DNA of 64,000 nt from Pedobacter cryoconitis (GTDB lineage Bacteria; Bacteroidota; Bacteroidia; Sphingobacteriales; Sphingobacteriaceae), in contig NZ_JACHCC010000007.1 in assembly GCF_014207135.1 (NCBI RefSeq), forward strand, positions 186,001 to 250,000. The letters are read 5' to 3'. Below the pieces are notes generated by a model. That model was not told the origin of the DNA, searched no databases, and saw only the letters and a program-made list of their open reading frames with translations. Positions 17,061 through 26,797 of the stretch are shown here, one piece after another (position 1 is the first letter of the stretch; every line of letters starts with the position of its first letter). A program made the translations under genes and the position numbers.

Positions 17061-17134
17061 TGTGCTTTTTTCAAATCAAGTGACTGGTTAATACACGGGG
17101 AATAACCGCAATATTAAATCAGTCAGAATGAAAT

Positions 17135-18367
17135 CTAAGCAACAGGTTCCTGTATCGCTGCAGCACTGACTTTTTTAACCTCCCATGGAGATTGTTTGAG
17201 AATCATTTTCTCTTTAACCAGCGGATCTTTTGCTTTCTTCTTTTTGAACTTTTTACCGTACCATACCAGGAAGCCGGTAATGGGCAGGCTTGCCGAAATA
17301 AGACTGGCTAAAAAGGCAATAATCTTACCTGGAATACCCAGAATAGCTCCAACATGGATGTCGTAGTTCATCCTTCTGAGTTTATCGGCCGCACTGATAT
17401 CCTCATATTTTCCAAGCAGTGGAGAACTGCCGGTGATGGGTTTCATACTATACTGATCAAAAGCATATTTATCTGCTTTATAAAGTGTACCTGCTCTCAG
17501 ATAAACAACAAAACCCAGTGCATCCGAAGCTTTGGAAGGTAAAGTGATGAACATTCCGGCTGCCTGATCGGTGGTAGCCAGTCTGCTGTAGATCCTGTCA
17601 ATGTTTTTGGGTTCGAAGTCTGCTGTCGATGTAGTATCTGAGACTATTTTAGCCTGTGTAGCCAGTGTTCTACCTCCTGAGGTTACCCAGTACAACGATT
17701 TACTATACCATTTGTAGGCATAGACAAGGCCGGTTAAAGAGATAATCAATAAGACCAGCATCACATAAAAACCTGCAACTTTATGCAGATCATAGTTTAC
17801 TCTTTTAAAACTGGCACGCCATTTAATCTTAAAACTCTGATCTTTTACAGACTTAATCCATTTTTTTGGCCACCACATAATAAGCCCCGAAATCAGTATT
17901 ACTACAAAAGTAAGTACACCGATACCCACTACTGTCCCGCCAATATCTTTAGGAAGCCATAATGTACGATGTCCGTTCAGGATAAACCTAAAAAAATCGG
18001 GACTACTTTTTTTGCTGGTTTTTTCAATATAAATAACCTTTGCCGTATAGGGATTCAAGTAAACGACAGTACTGGTGCCTTTCTTACGGTTTCTTGAAGT
18101 TACTGTGGCTGATTCATTCTTCTGACCATAACGTACCGAGGTAGGTTTCAATTTACCCATTTCAGGCCGGGCACTTTCAATGAGTTGTGTAGGCAGCAGG
18201 AAAGCTTTTTCCTGAGGGGCTACAAACTGCCAGGGCTGATAGATGCTCCTGATCTCATTCTCAAAAACATAAATACATCCTGTTATACTTACAATAAAGA
18301 CGATCAGGCCTGAACCCAGCCCGAGCCACAAGTGTAACCATGCATTGATTTTTTTGAAAGTCGCCAT
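17135..18367 (-). CDS. PepSY-associated transmembrane protein
   Basis: The 410-residue protein starts with the family hallmark FKKINAWLHLWLGLGSGLIVFIVSITGC (first helix). It has further helices near residues 140-165 (GTVVGIGVLTFVVILISGLIMWWPKK), 195-220 and 340-365, with PepSY-like extracytoplasmic segments between them. Paired His residues in or near the helices (LHLW, GHRTLW, NYDLHK, NYDIHVG) could bind haem or metal. In Bacteroidota such proteins are often near TonB receptors and iron-regulated genes and are thought to act in reductive iron or siderophore handling; this is family context, not proof. A 17-bp inverted repeat lies just upstream of its start (18380-18469). It may be unrelated to the lanthipeptide locus. 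Confidence 0.85.
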   Translation of the reverse strand: MATFKKINAWLHLWLGLGSGLIVFIVSITGCIYVFENEIRSIYQPWQFVAPQEKAFLLPTQLIESARPEMGKLKPTSVRYGQKNESATVTSRNRKKGTSTVVYLNPYTAKVIYIEKTSKKSSPDFFRFILNGHRTLWLPKDIGGTVVGIGVLTFVVILISGLIMWWPKKWIKSVKDQSFKIKWRASFKRVNYDLHKVAGFYVMLVLLIISLTGLVYAYKWYSKSLYWVTSGGRTLATQAKIVSDTTSTADFEPKNIDRIYSRLATTDQAAGMFITLPSKASDALGFVVYLRAGTLYKADKYAFDQYSMKPITGSSPLLGKYEDISAADKLRRMNYDIHVGAILGIPGKIIAFLASLISASLPITGFLVWYGKKFKKKKAKDPLVKEKMILKQSPWEVKKVSAAAIQEPVA

Positions 18368-18379
18368 CGAATCCAGTCT

Positions 18380-18469
18380 TTTTATTTAGAATGATTTAAA
18401 GTAAAGACCGCAAAGTAAATGATATTATTTTAAGATTCCTAGTCCTGTGTGTAATCATTCTAAATAAAA
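18380..18469. promoter_or_regulatory. 17-bp perfect inverted repeat in the PepSY/porin divergent region
   Basis: TTTTATTTAGAATGATT (18380-18396) recurs as its exact reverse complement AATCATTCTAAATAAAA (18453-18469) with 56 bp between. The first arm lies 13 bp upstream of the PepSY start codon. AT-rich TTTAGAAT-type sites are plausible metal-regulator boxes, so this may be a pair of operators in opposite orientation rather than a hairpin. The remainder of the 355-bp gap (18470-18722) is AT-rich. It shows only a weak -7-like TA-N3-TTTG at 18662-18670 for the porin gene. Confidence 0.5.
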
Positions 18470-18722
18470 TAAGCCTTTTAGCAGGTTTTATAGATGACCT
18501 TAAATGGTGATGTAGAACATAGGTTTAATTCATAGTCTTTATAAGAAATATTATTATTATATTCAGTCTGACTGTAGTGAATCTGGAAATGTTATTAGAA
18601 TACATTGATTAAGGTCACATTTTACGATGATACTTAGCATGCATTGGACCGGGATAATCAATAACCTTTGTATCGGCCGTATAAATGGATGAAATATCTT
18701 TTAGCCGATAATTAAAATTTTT

Positions 18723-19853
18723 ATGAATAGATATCTACTTATACTCGTTTTCACTTTTAGCACTTTTTTCAATGCCTACGCACAGGAGGCTGTAAAAAAA
18801 GACTCAACTACCAAAGCAAAGATCACTATGAAAGGGCTGTTTCAGGCCCGGTACCTTTTCAGCGGAAATAAAAATATTGATTTAAATGGTTTACAGCACC
18901 CTGATGGTAAGGCTGTTTATAATGATTTTGATATTAAAAGGGCAAGGCTGCAGTTTACCTCCAAAATATCTGACCGTACTGATGTTGTTTTACTGCTTAA
19001 CCTGGCTGATTTTAAAAGTGATCCCAAAAATAAAGTACTGGAAAATGCTTATATCACTTATAGGGTAGATGATTATGTCAATCTGAAAATGGGACAGTTC
19101 AGGCCTGCTTTTGGTTTGGAAGATATGTACCCGGTTGATGTGATTAAATCTATGGATTATTCAAATCAGTATACTGCTTTTGGTAATAACGGCTGGCAAA
19201 GTTTCCAGATCGGAGCAAGTATTTACGGGGCCACACATGGAGAGATCCCTGTAAAATATGAGTTCTCCATCGTGAACGGAAACGGCAGGAACCAGGTGAT
19301 GGATAGCGATAACGGAAAACATTTTTCCTCAAGGGTCGAATTTGGTCTGCAAAAAAGCATGAATATAAAATTAGGTCTGAATGGCGGGTTAGCGACTGTG
19401 AATGGTGATGGCGTATATGCCACTGGGATAGATTTGTCAGGAGTTATTCCTCTGGGGAAAAAATGGTCGCTGGAGATAGAAACAGAATACAAACAGGGAG
19501 ATAACCATGTACTTTATTTCGGATTGGATTCTGCAAAACGTGTTGGTGCTTTGAACAAATACCAGATGAGGGGAGTCTATATTTTACCAAATCTGAGATA
19601 TGCAATCAATTACCATCGTTTAAGTTCACTGGAAATATCCTGCAGGTATGAAAATTTCAATAATGATTACCGGCACGCTGAAACTGCTAATCCCAGACAA
19701 ACCTGGACGCCAATGATCAGTGCCGAATTCCTGAAAGCCTATAGTGCAAGAATTCAGATTGGTGTTAATATCGATCGCTACAAGAGAAATATCCCTGCAA
19801 CTACACAGTATAATAATTCATTGTTTATCGTCCAGGTCCAATCAAGATTATAA
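18723..19853 (+). CDS. OprO/OprP-type outer-membrane porin
   Basis: The 376-residue protein has a signal peptide (to about residue 20, AYAQ) and a beta-barrel pattern of alternating strands. It matches the phosphate-selective porin O/P family: KGLFQARYLF near residue 38, DFDIKRARLQFTSKISDRTDVVLLL, VNLKMGQFRPAFGLED near residue 120, and a final strand ending in VQVQSRL. The anion-specific lysine arm of OprP cannot be confirmed, so the specificity is open. It is followed 11 bp later by a dicarboxylate transporter gene and then by succinate dehydrogenase genes. Its cargo could therefore be C4-dicarboxylates rather than phosphate, as an inference from context. It seems to be the first gene of that operon. 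Confidence 0.83.
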   Translation: MNRYLLILVFTFSTFFNAYAQEAVKKDSTTKAKITMKGLFQARYLFSGNKNIDLNGLQHPDGKAVYNDFDIKRARLQFTSKISDRTDVVLLLNLADFKSDPKNKVLENAYITYRVDDYVNLKMGQFRPAFGLEDMYPVDVIKSMDYSNQYTAFGNNGWQSFQIGASIYGATHGEIPVKYEFSIVNGNGRNQVMDSDNGKHFSSRVEFGLQKSMNIKLGLNGGLATVNGDGVYATGIDLSGVIPLGKKWSLEIETEYKQGDNHVLYFGLDSAKRVGALNKYQMRGVYILPNLRYAINYHRLSSLEISCRYENFNNDYRHAETANPRQTWTPMISAEFLKAYSARIQIGVNIDRYKRNIPATTQYNNSLFIVQVQSRL

Positions 19854-19864
19854 AAACAATCCCC

Positions 19865-21334
19865 ATGAAGACTACAACTGCTCCGGCGGCGGCATTGCCT
19901 CCAACAAAAGAAATTCAACCGATACCACTATTGATCACTGTGTTAATCGGGCTGGTTATCTGGTTTATTCCTGCTCCGGAAGGAGTGAAGCCCGAGGCCT
20001 GGCATCTGCTGGCTATCTTTTTGGCTACTATTATAGGGATTATTCTCAAGGCTGCGAGTATGGGTACACTTTGTATGATCGCAATTGCCTTAACCGCATT
20101 AACAGGAGTTCTGGCTCCTGGTAACCCCGGGAAATCAATTACCCTTGCTTTAAGAAGTTTCGGGGATAAGGTGATCTGGCTGATCGGAATTAGTTTTTTT
20201 ATCGCCCGTGGTTTCATTAAAACAGGCCTGGGAAGCCGGATAGCTTATATTTTTATCAAGTTGTTTGGTAAAAGTTCTCTTGGGCTGGCTTATAGTCTTG
20301 GGGCTGCCGATTTAATGCTGGCCCCGGCTATCCCAAGTAATACGGCGAGAGGCGGAGGAATTATCTACCCGATTATGAAGTCTATGGCGATGAGCCTGGG
20401 TTCCATGCCGGACAAAGAGGAAACCCACCGCAAAGTTGGCGCTTACCTGACATTGAACAGTTATTATATGAACCTGATTGCTTCGGCGATGTTCCTGACT
20501 GGAACAGCAAGTAATCCGATGTGTCAGAAGTTTGCAGCGGACATGGGAATTCATATCAGCTGGATGTCCTGGTTCTGGGCTGCGATTGTACCTGGTCTGG
20601 CTTCTGTCATTCTTATCCCTTATTTATTATACAAAGTTTTCCCTCCTGAGCTGAAGAAAACGACTGAAGCTCCTGCTATGGCCATAGCGAAACTGAAAGA
20701 GATGGGTAAAATCACTAAGAATGAATGGCTGATGTTAATGGCATTCCTGATTTTACTGGTATTATGGGTAACTGGTGATCTTTTTAAAATTGATGCCACT
20801 ACCACAGCATTCATCGGGCTTTCCATTTTACTGCTGACCCAGGTGCTGACATGGGAAGATGTTAAAGCTGAAAAAGGGGCATGGGATACTATCGTATGGT
20901 TTGCTACGCTGGTGATGATGGCAGGATCATTGAATGAACTGGGTTTTATCCCCTGGTTTGGACATTTAATCCAGGCACAGCTGTTAGGTATGTCGTGGAC
21001 ACTGGCCTTTCCGATTATCATTATCGTTTATTTTTTAAGTCATTACCTGTTTGCCAGTGCAACTGCTCATGTCGCAGCTATGTATGCTGCTTTACTGGCC
21101 GTTGGTATTGCGATGGGTGTGCCACCTTTATTACTGGCACTGATGCTTGGTTTTACGGGTTCCCTGTTTGGTACTATAACACATTATGCGCATGGCCCTG
21201 CACCCGTATTTTTTGGAAGCGGGTATGTGGATATTAAACAATGGTGGACGATGGGACTGATCATCGGGGTTGCTTTACTTGCGATCTGGATGGGACTGGG
21301 TGGTCTTTGGTGGAAAATTACCGGAGTTTATTAA
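19865..21334 (+). CDS. DASS/SLC13 family anion (dicarboxylate) transporter
   Basis: The 489-residue inner-membrane protein fits the divalent anion:sodium symporter family, CitT/2-oxoglutarate-malate translocator branch. Landmarks are EGVKPEAWHLLAIFLATIIGII, FGDKVIWLIGISFFIARGFIKTGLG, APAIPSNTARGGGIIYPI (substrate loop with the conserved SNTA), MFLTGTASNPM and, near the end, GTITHYAHGPAPVFFGSGYV. About twelve to fourteen hydrophobic segments are visible. It probably imports or exchanges succinate, fumarate, malate or 2-oxoglutarate. It lies 11 bp after the porin and 18 bp before sdhC, so outer-membrane entry, inner-membrane uptake and oxidation may be co-expressed. The exact substrate is inferred from family and neighbours. 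Confidence 0.9.
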   Translation: MKTTTAPAAALPPTKEIQPIPLLITVLIGLVIWFIPAPEGVKPEAWHLLAIFLATIIGIILKAASMGTLCMIAIALTALTGVLAPGNPGKSITLALRSFGDKVIWLIGISFFIARGFIKTGLGSRIAYIFIKLFGKSSLGLAYSLGAADLMLAPAIPSNTARGGGIIYPIMKSMAMSLGSMPDKEETHRKVGAYLTLNSYYMNLIASAMFLTGTASNPMCQKFAADMGIHISWMSWFWAAIVPGLASVILIPYLLYKVFPPELKKTTEAPAMAIAKLKEMGKITKNEWLMLMAFLILLVLWVTGDLFKIDATTTAFIGLSILLLTQVLTWEDVKAEKGAWDTIVWFATLVMMAGSLNELGFIPWFGHLIQAQLLGMSWTLAFPIIIIVYFLSHYLFASATAHVAAMYAALLAVGIAMGVPPLLLALMLGFTGSLFGTITHYAHGPAPVFFGSGYVDIKQWWTMGLIIGVALLAIWMGLGGLWWKITGVY

Positions 21335-21352
21335 CTATTAAAACAAAGTGAA

Positions 21353-22036
21353 ATGACTATGAACTTTCTTAAAAGTACTTTATCCCGGAAAAACCTGATG
21401 GCCCTGACCGGATTATTCCTTTGTTTTTTCCTGGTCATCCATTTACTGGGGAACCTGCAACTGTTATTGCCGGCTGACCGGGCAGCAGAAAGTTTTAATT
21501 ACTATTCCAATTTGTTGTCGGGTAATATCTTTATTAAGATAATCTCTTATGTACTCTATTTTTCGCTGATAGCACATGCTGCGGATGCCTTGTATATTAC
21601 CCTGAGAAACAAAAGAACAACGGTAAAATATGCTTATGATAATCGTAAACAGGCCAGTAAATGGTATTCCAGGAATATGGGGATTCTGGGGACGATCTTA
21701 CTGATTTTCCTGGTCATCCATTTCAAGGATTTCTGGTATGTCTACAAATTTGGGGTGATACCTTATGATAAAAATGGAAACAAGGATCTGTATGTGATCG
21801 TTGTCCATGCTTTCAAATCCTGGTGGTATGTACTTATATACATCCTGTCGATGTTTGCCTTAGGATTTCATCTTTTACATGGTTTTAAAAGTGCGGTCAG
21901 AACACTGGGATTATACCATCCCGGATATGCTGCCTTTGTGCAAAAATTTGGAATGATCTATAGTTATGTGATTACAATAGGTTTCGCTGTCATTCCTGTA
22001 TATGTTCATCTTACTCAATTCGGATTATGGAATTAG
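21353..22036 (+). CDS. sdhC: Succinate dehydrogenase/fumarate reductase cytochrome b subunit (b558 type)
   Basis: The 227-residue protein has five membrane helices and the b558-family features of Bacteroidota and Bacillus enzymes. These are [29 protein letters not shown] at the N-terminus, with His in helix 1, then [33 protein letters not shown], and [17 protein letters not shown]. The histidines in these helices are the probable ligands of two haems b. It anchors the SdhA/SdhB heads to the inner membrane and passes electrons to or from the quinone pool. The gene overlaps sdhA by 10 bp. Confidence 0.95.
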   Translation: MTMNFLKSTLSRKNLMALTGLFLCFFLVIHLLGNLQLLLPADRAAESFNYYSNLLSGNIFIKIISYVLYFSLIAHAADALYITLRNKRTTVKYAYDNRKQASKWYSRNMGILGTILLIFLVIHFKDFWYVYKFGVIPYDKNGNKDLYVIVVHAFKSWWYVLIYILSMFALGFHLLHGFKSAVRTLGLYHPGYAAFVQKFGMIYSYVITIGFAVIPVYVHLTQFGLWN

Positions 22037-23943
22037 ATGCTAAAATACCTGAAGGTCCACTGGAAAAAAAGTGGAGCAATTATAAGGCTCAGGCTAAACT
22101 GGTCAATCCTGCGAACCGGAAAAAATTACCTGTTATTGTCGTTGGTACCGGTCTTGCAGGCTCATCTGCAGCGGCTTCGCTTGCAGAACAGGGATATCCT
22201 GTATATTCCTTTTGTTTCCAGGATTCTGCCCGTCGGGCGCACTCTGTTGCTGCCCAGGGGGGAGTCAATGCGGCTAAAAATTATCAGAATGACGGTGACT
22301 CTGTCTACCGCATGTTTTATGATACCTTGAAAGGAGGTGACTTCAGGGCACGTGAAGCCAATGTTTACCGTTTGGCTGAATGTTCTCTTAACCTGATCGA
22401 TCAGGCGGTAGCTCAGGGGGTACCCTTTGCCAGAGAATATGGAGGATACCTGAGTAACCGGTCTTTTGGCGGGGTTCAGGTTAGCCGTACTTTTTACGCA
22501 AGGGGACAAACCGGACAACAATTATTGTTGGGGGCTTATCAGGCCCTGATGAGACAGGTGGCAGCTGGTAAAGTGGATTTATATAGCAGGCATGAAATGC
22601 TTGACCTGGTAGTTATTGATGGAAAAGCAAAGGGGATTATTGCCAGAAACCTGGATACTGGTGCTATTGAAAGATTTGCTGCTGAAGCCGTAGTGATTGC
22701 TACTGGTGGATTTGGTAAAATCTATTACTTATCTACGCTGGCTATGGGTTGTAACGGATCTGCCATCTGGCGGGCACATAAAAGAGGTGCGCTGATGGCT
22801 TGCCCGAGCTGGACGCAGATTCATCCTACCTGTTTACCACAGGCAGGAGATTACCAGTCGAAATTAACCCTGATGTCCGAATCACTGAGGAACGACGGCA
22901 GGATATGGGTTCCGAAATTGGCTAACGAAGAAAGACAGGCCAATGATATTCCTGAAGAAGAAAGGGATTATTATCTGGAAAGGCGTTACCCTTCCTTCGG
23001 GAACCTTGCGCCAAGGGATATTTCCTCGAGAGCAGCAAAGGAAAGAATTGATGCAGGTTTTGGCGTGGGGGCACAACGGAATGCTGTTTATCTTGATTTT
23101 TCTAAAGCGATTCAGGAACAGGGAAAAGATAAGGTGAAAGAGAAATATGGTAATCTCTTTTCTATGTATAAAAAGATAACTGCTGATGATGCTTATACTG
23201 CCCCTATGAAAATATCTCCGGCAGCGCATTTTTCTATGGGCGGGTTATGGGTAGACTATGAACTGATGACAACTATTCCTGGTTTGTTCGCGATAGGAGA
23301 AGCCAATTTTGGTGATCATGGAGCAAACAGGCTGGGTGCAAATTCTTTATTGCAAGCCTGCGTAGATGGTTATTTTATTTTGCCCTATACTCTGGCTAAT
23401 TATCTGTCCGGCGAGTTGAAGAAGGAGAGATTAACCATACACCATCCGCAGTTTGAGCTGGTGGAGAAGGAGGTGACCGGACAGCTCGAACGATTGTGTC
23501 AGATCAACGGGACAAAAACCACGGATTATTTTCATAAACAGCTGGGAAAATTACTCTATGATCAATGCGGTTTATCCCGTTCGGAAGCTGGACTGAAAGC
23601 AGCGATTAAAGGTATCCAGGTGCTAAGGGAAGAGTTTTATAAAGACTTGATTGTGCCTGGTACCCAGGGAGAAATTAACGCGGAGCTGGAGAAAGCTGGC
23701 AGAGTAGCTGATTACCTTGAAATCGCAGAACTGATGTGTAATGATGCACTGAGCAGAAAAGAATCCTGTGGAGCACATTTCAGGGAAGAGTACCAGACTG
23801 CTGAAGGTGAAGCACTAAGGGATGATGAGAATTACTGTTATGTATCTGCCTGGGAATGGAAAGGTGAAAATACGGCACCTGTACTACATCCCGAACCGCT
23901 GGTATTCGAGTTTATTAAATTATCAGTTAGAAGTTATAGTTAG
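22027..23943 (+). CDS. sdhA: Succinate dehydrogenase flavoprotein subunit
   Basis: The 638-residue protein has the Rossmann FAD motif [19 protein letters not shown] at about residue 39. It continues with the FAD-attachment region [15 protein letters not shown] (His for covalent flavin), active-site segments HPTCLP and RDISSRA, and the substrate/FAD motif [11 protein letters not shown]. The C-terminal domain ends with [14 protein letters not shown] and the [12 protein letters not shown] segment. Length and motifs fit the Bacteroidota b558-class SdhA/FrdA. It oxidises succinate to fumarate at the cytoplasmic face of the inner membrane, or works in reverse. The start overlaps sdhC, and the end lies 5 bp before sdhB. 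Confidence 0.97.
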   Translation: MELDAKIPEGPLEKKWSNYKAQAKLVNPANRKKLPVIVVGTGLAGSSAAASLAEQGYPVYSFCFQDSARRAHSVAAQGGVNAAKNYQNDGDSVYRMFYDTLKGGDFRAREANVYRLAECSLNLIDQAVAQGVPFAREYGGYLSNRSFGGVQVSRTFYARGQTGQQLLLGAYQALMRQVAAGKVDLYSRHEMLDLVVIDGKAKGIIARNLDTGAIERFAAEAVVIATGGFGKIYYLSTLAMGCNGSAIWRAHKRGALMACPSWTQIHPTCLPQAGDYQSKLTLMSESLRNDGRIWVPKLANEERQANDIPEEERDYYLERRYPSFGNLAPRDISSRAAKERIDAGFGVGAQRNAVYLDFSKAIQEQGKDKVKEKYGNLFSMYKKITADDAYTAPMKISPAAHFSMGGLWVDYELMTTIPGLFAIGEANFGDHGANRLGANSLLQACVDGYFILPYTLANYLSGELKKERLTIHHPQFELVEKEVTGQLERLCQINGTKTTDYFHKQLGKLLYDQCGLSRSEAGLKAAIKGIQVLREEFYKDLIVPGTQGEINAELEKAGRVADYLEIAELMCNDALSRKESCGAHFREEYQTAEGEALRDDENYCYVSAWEWKGENTAPVLHPEPLVFEFIKLSVRSYS

Positions 23944-23948
23944 GAATT

Positions 23949-24695
23949 ATGAGGGTACATCTTAAAATATGGCGTCAGAAAGATGCGGGAACAGCAGGTA
24001 AACTGATGGATTATGAACTCGATAATGTAGATAATCATATGTCTTTTCTTGAGATGATGGATACGCTTAATGAACAGCTGATCCTGAAAGGGGAGATGCC
24101 GGTTGAGTTTGACCATGATTGCAGAGAAGGGATTTGCGGAACCTGCGGGATGATGATTAACGGTCAGGCACATGGGCCTGTTCCGGGTTTAACTGCGTGT
24201 CAGTTGCATATGAGGGAGTTTGAGGATGGAGCTACGATTTATGTCGAGCCATTCCGGGCAGCTGCTTTTCCGGTGAAAAGAGATCTTAAAGTAGACCGCT
24301 CTGCATTTGACCGGATTATACAGGCTGGAGGATTTATTACCGCATCTACCGGACAACCTGCCGAAGCAAATACAATTCTGATTACTCATGAAACCGCCGA
24401 ATCTGCTTTTGATTCTGCAGCATGTATTGGCTGTGGCGCTTGTGTGGCTACCTGTAAAAATTCGAGCGCAGCTTTGTTTACTTCGGCTAAGATTGCTCAT
24501 CTGGCAAAAATTCCGCAAGGAGAAAAAGAAGCAGCCAAAAGAGTGTTGAAAATGGTATCCCGTATGGATGAAGAGGGTTTTGGGCATTGCAGTAATACCG
24601 AAGCCTGTGAGGTAGAATGTCCACAGGGGATATCTGTGCTGAATATAGCCAGGATGAACTGGGAGTATACAAAAGCGAACTTACTGAAAGATTAA
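23949..24695 (+). CDS. sdhB: Succinate dehydrogenase iron-sulfur subunit
   Basis: The 248-residue protein has an N-terminal [2Fe-2S] ferredoxin domain (DCREGICGTCGMMING plus the distal Cys in GLTACQLH). The C-terminal domain has ACIGCGACVATCKN and CSNTEACEVECPQGI for the [4Fe-4S] and [3Fe-4S] clusters. It carries electrons from SdhA to the cytochrome subunit. It is the last gene of the porin-DASS-sdhCAB run. The next 200 bp hold no gene and end at the hairpin near 24901. Confidence 0.96.
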   Translation: MRVHLKIWRQKDAGTAGKLMDYELDNVDNHMSFLEMMDTLNEQLILKGEMPVEFDHDCREGICGTCGMMINGQAHGPVPGLTACQLHMREFEDGATIYVEPFRAAAFPVKRDLKVDRSAFDRIIQAGGFITASTGQPAEANTILITHETAESAFDSAACIGCGACVATCKNSSAALFTSAKIAHLAKIPQGEKEAAKRVLKMVSRMDEEGFGHCSNTEACEVECPQGISVLNIARMNWEYTKANLLKD

Positions 24696-24898
24696 AATAT
24701 ATTTTTATTTGCTGTAGCGTTTCCATATCCCCTTACGTTTTACTGTTATTAGGTTAAAATTTGAATACCGGAAGCGGGGAGGGTTATGCCTTTGCTTAAT
24801 GAGATTTCAGGGGTGTGTTTTGTTGCTTACCTACAGAAATGTTTTATAAGGTTTTGAATTTTTAGGTAGATGGGATTACCGCACACAAATGGGTACAA

Positions 24899-24938
24899 TT
24901 GCCTCTCAGTCGTCAAGACGGAGAGGCATTGTTTTTTT
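24899..24938 (+). terminator. Terminator downstream of sdhB
   Basis: GCCTCTC (24901-24907) and GAGAGGC (24921-24927) form a stem around a 13-nt loop, followed on the plus strand by ATTGTTTTTTT. It stands between the convergent sdhB and symporter genes. The T-tract is on the plus strand, so it best serves the sdh operon, about 200 bp after sdhB. Confidence 0.75.
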
Positions 24939-24947
24939 ATCAGGCTT

Positions 24948-26651
24948 TTACCAGAATACTGTATATAAGGCAACGATGATGCCGCAGACTATCAGTGCAC
25001 CAACTGCAAAAGTCTGGGTAGTTTTGAACATACTTCTGTCTACTTCAAGTCCTTTTGGATTGATGCCATTCCTGTTTTCCATTTTACTGATAATGAACAT
25101 GGCAATGACGCAGATCATAAAGACAAAACCCATACGGTCAATAAAAGGGATCTCATATAACATAGTGCCATCTTTTTGTGGCGCCAGTTTAGAAAAACCA
25201 TAAGCATTCAGCCATTGCAGATTAGTGAATGTAGGTAATACTTTGAAAAATACAGAAAGGATGAAACCCCCGATGGTAGCGAAAAGAGCTGCATTGGAAG
25301 TCGTTCTTTTCCAGAAGAATCCGAGCAGGAACATGGCGAAAATACCAGGAGAGACGAAACCTGTATATTCCTGGATGAACTGGAATCCTCCTTTTTTATC
25401 AATCCCCAGTTGTGGAGCAATAATAATGGCAAGAACCATGGCTACTATGACAGTAATTCTTCCAATGATGACCTGCCTGTTTTCATCGGCCTCTTTATTG
25501 ATGATTTTCTTGTAAACATCAAGGGTGAATATTGTTGCAATACTATTTGCTTTTCCCGCTAATGAAGCTACGATCGCTGCAGTAAGCGCAGCAAAAGATA
25601 AGCCTTTCAGACCGGCAGGTAAAAGGTTAAGTAGCACCGGGTAAGCAGAATCGGCATTTAGAGAGCCATCTTTTAGCATTGTTTTATGGAAGTCGCCATA
25701 ACCTTCCTTGTATAACACATAGGCTGCAATACCTGGTAAAACGACAATAATTGGCATCAGTAATTTCAGGAATGCAGCAAAGAGTAAACCACTTCTGGCT
25801 GTCTTCAGATCAGCACCCAAAGCTCTTTGTGTAATATATTGATTACAACCCCAATAATTCAGGTTAACGATCCACATACCACCGATCAGAACCGATAATC
25901 CCGGCAGGTCCATGTAATGTGCATTCTCTTTATGGAAGATCATATGAAAGTGATCTGTAGCTTTTTCTTTAATCAGCGCAAGCCCGTTGACTACACCTGT
26001 GGTCCCAAAGTGTGTCGCTACGAGTTCGAGTGCCAGATAGGTCGTAGCAAGACCGCCAAGGATCAGAAAAAATACCTGGATTACATCTGTATAGCCGATT
26101 ACCTTCATCCCGCCAAGCGTGATAATGACAGCAAAAACAGATAAGACATACATACAGGCCGTGATATTAATGCCCGAAATACTGTTAATGGCGAGAGCTC
26201 CAAGATAAAGGATGGAAGTCAGGTTAACCACTACGTAAAGCAGCAGCCAGAAAATTGCCATAATCATGGCTACAGTGCTGTTATACCGCTGACCGAGAAA
26301 CTGGGGCATGGTATAGATCTTATTTTTGATGTATACCGGGATAAAAAATACAGCTACAATAATCAGCGTTGCTGCAGCCAGCCATTCATAACTGGCAATA
26401 GCAAGCCCCATCGAGAAGCCGGATCCACTCATCCCGATAAACTGCTCGGCAGAGATATTGGAAGCAATCAGCGAAGCGCCGATAGCCCACCAGGTCAGTG
26501 AATCTTTGGCCAGGAAGAAATCTTTTGAATTTTCTTTTTGTGCTTGTTTTTTGCGGTAAACTGTCCAGCCGTATAAGGCTACAATGAGGAAGTAAACGAG
26601 GAAAACGACGTAGTCGTAAGTGCCTAATGAGTTCATAAGTTTAGTTGACAT
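24948..26651 (-). CDS. Sodium:solute symporter (SSS/SGLT family)
   Basis: The 567-residue inner-membrane protein has the SSS-family pattern: YRKKQAQKENSKDFFLAKDSLTWWAIG near residue 32, SLIASNISAEQFIGMSGSGF (sodium-site helix 1), and a long run of helices. FAALTAAIVASLAGKANSIATIFTLDVY is the characteristic helix-8 region. The GSGF and GCNQY segments match the sugar-transporting SGLT branch, so sodium-coupled sugar or polyol uptake is most likely. It is monocistronic, and the divergent neighbour is a TetR gene. The ATG at 26651 is assumed; an in-frame ATG at 26636 is also possible. Confidence 0.9.
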   Translation of the reverse strand: MSTKLMNSLGTYDYVVFLVYFLIVALYGWTVYRKKQAQKENSKDFFLAKDSLTWWAIGASLIASNISAEQFIGMSGSGFSMGLAIASYEWLAAATLIIVAVFFIPVYIKNKIYTMPQFLGQRYNSTVAMIMAIFWLLLYVVVNLTSILYLGALAINSISGINITACMYVLSVFAVIITLGGMKVIGYTDVIQVFFLILGGLATTYLALELVATHFGTTGVVNGLALIKEKATDHFHMIFHKENAHYMDLPGLSVLIGGMWIVNLNYWGCNQYITQRALGADLKTARSGLLFAAFLKLLMPIIVVLPGIAAYVLYKEGYGDFHKTMLKDGSLNADSAYPVLLNLLPAGLKGLSFAALTAAIVASLAGKANSIATIFTLDVYKKIINKEADENRQVIIGRITVIVAMVLAIIIAPQLGIDKKGGFQFIQEYTGFVSPGIFAMFLLGFFWKRTTSNAALFATIGGFILSVFFKVLPTFTNLQWLNAYGFSKLAPQKDGTMLYEIPFIDRMGFVFMICVIAMFIISKMENRNGINPKGLEVDRSMFKTTQTFAVGALIVCGIIVALYTVFW

Positions 26652-26733
26652 GAATCGGGTTCAGCTGAACCTTTATATTCATTTTCCTTTTTTCAGGGGT
26701 GGTTTATAATTGGTTATCGAAAACTAATTTAGG

Positions 26734-26749
26734 ATAATAATTTTATTAT
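26734..26749. promoter_or_regulatory. AT-rich palindrome upstream of the TetR gene
   Basis: ATAATAA-TT-TTATTAT is a perfect 7-2-7 palindrome 48 bp upstream of the TetR-family start codon, in the gap shared with the divergent symporter gene. An autoregulatory TetR operator is a reasonable guess, but the site is purely A/T and could arise by chance. Confidence 0.3.
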
Positions 26750-26797
26750 GCAATTTATTGTATGGTTTGAGAGCTAATTATTTAGGACATTTGTGCT

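Noticed and set aside
16709-17134. Additional precursor peptides or a small RNA in the gap
   Set aside because: Short frames here lack a leader motif, Gly-Gly and Cys/Thr-rich core, and I see no promoter-terminator pair for an RNA.
19744-20124. Plus-strand frame of 126 codons overlapping the porin end and the DASS start
   Set aside because: It lies out of frame across two well-supported genes and has no recognisable domain.
20620-21021. Minus-strand frame of 133 codons inside the DASS transporter
   Set aside because: Antisense to conserved helices of the transporter; no start context or homology-like motif.
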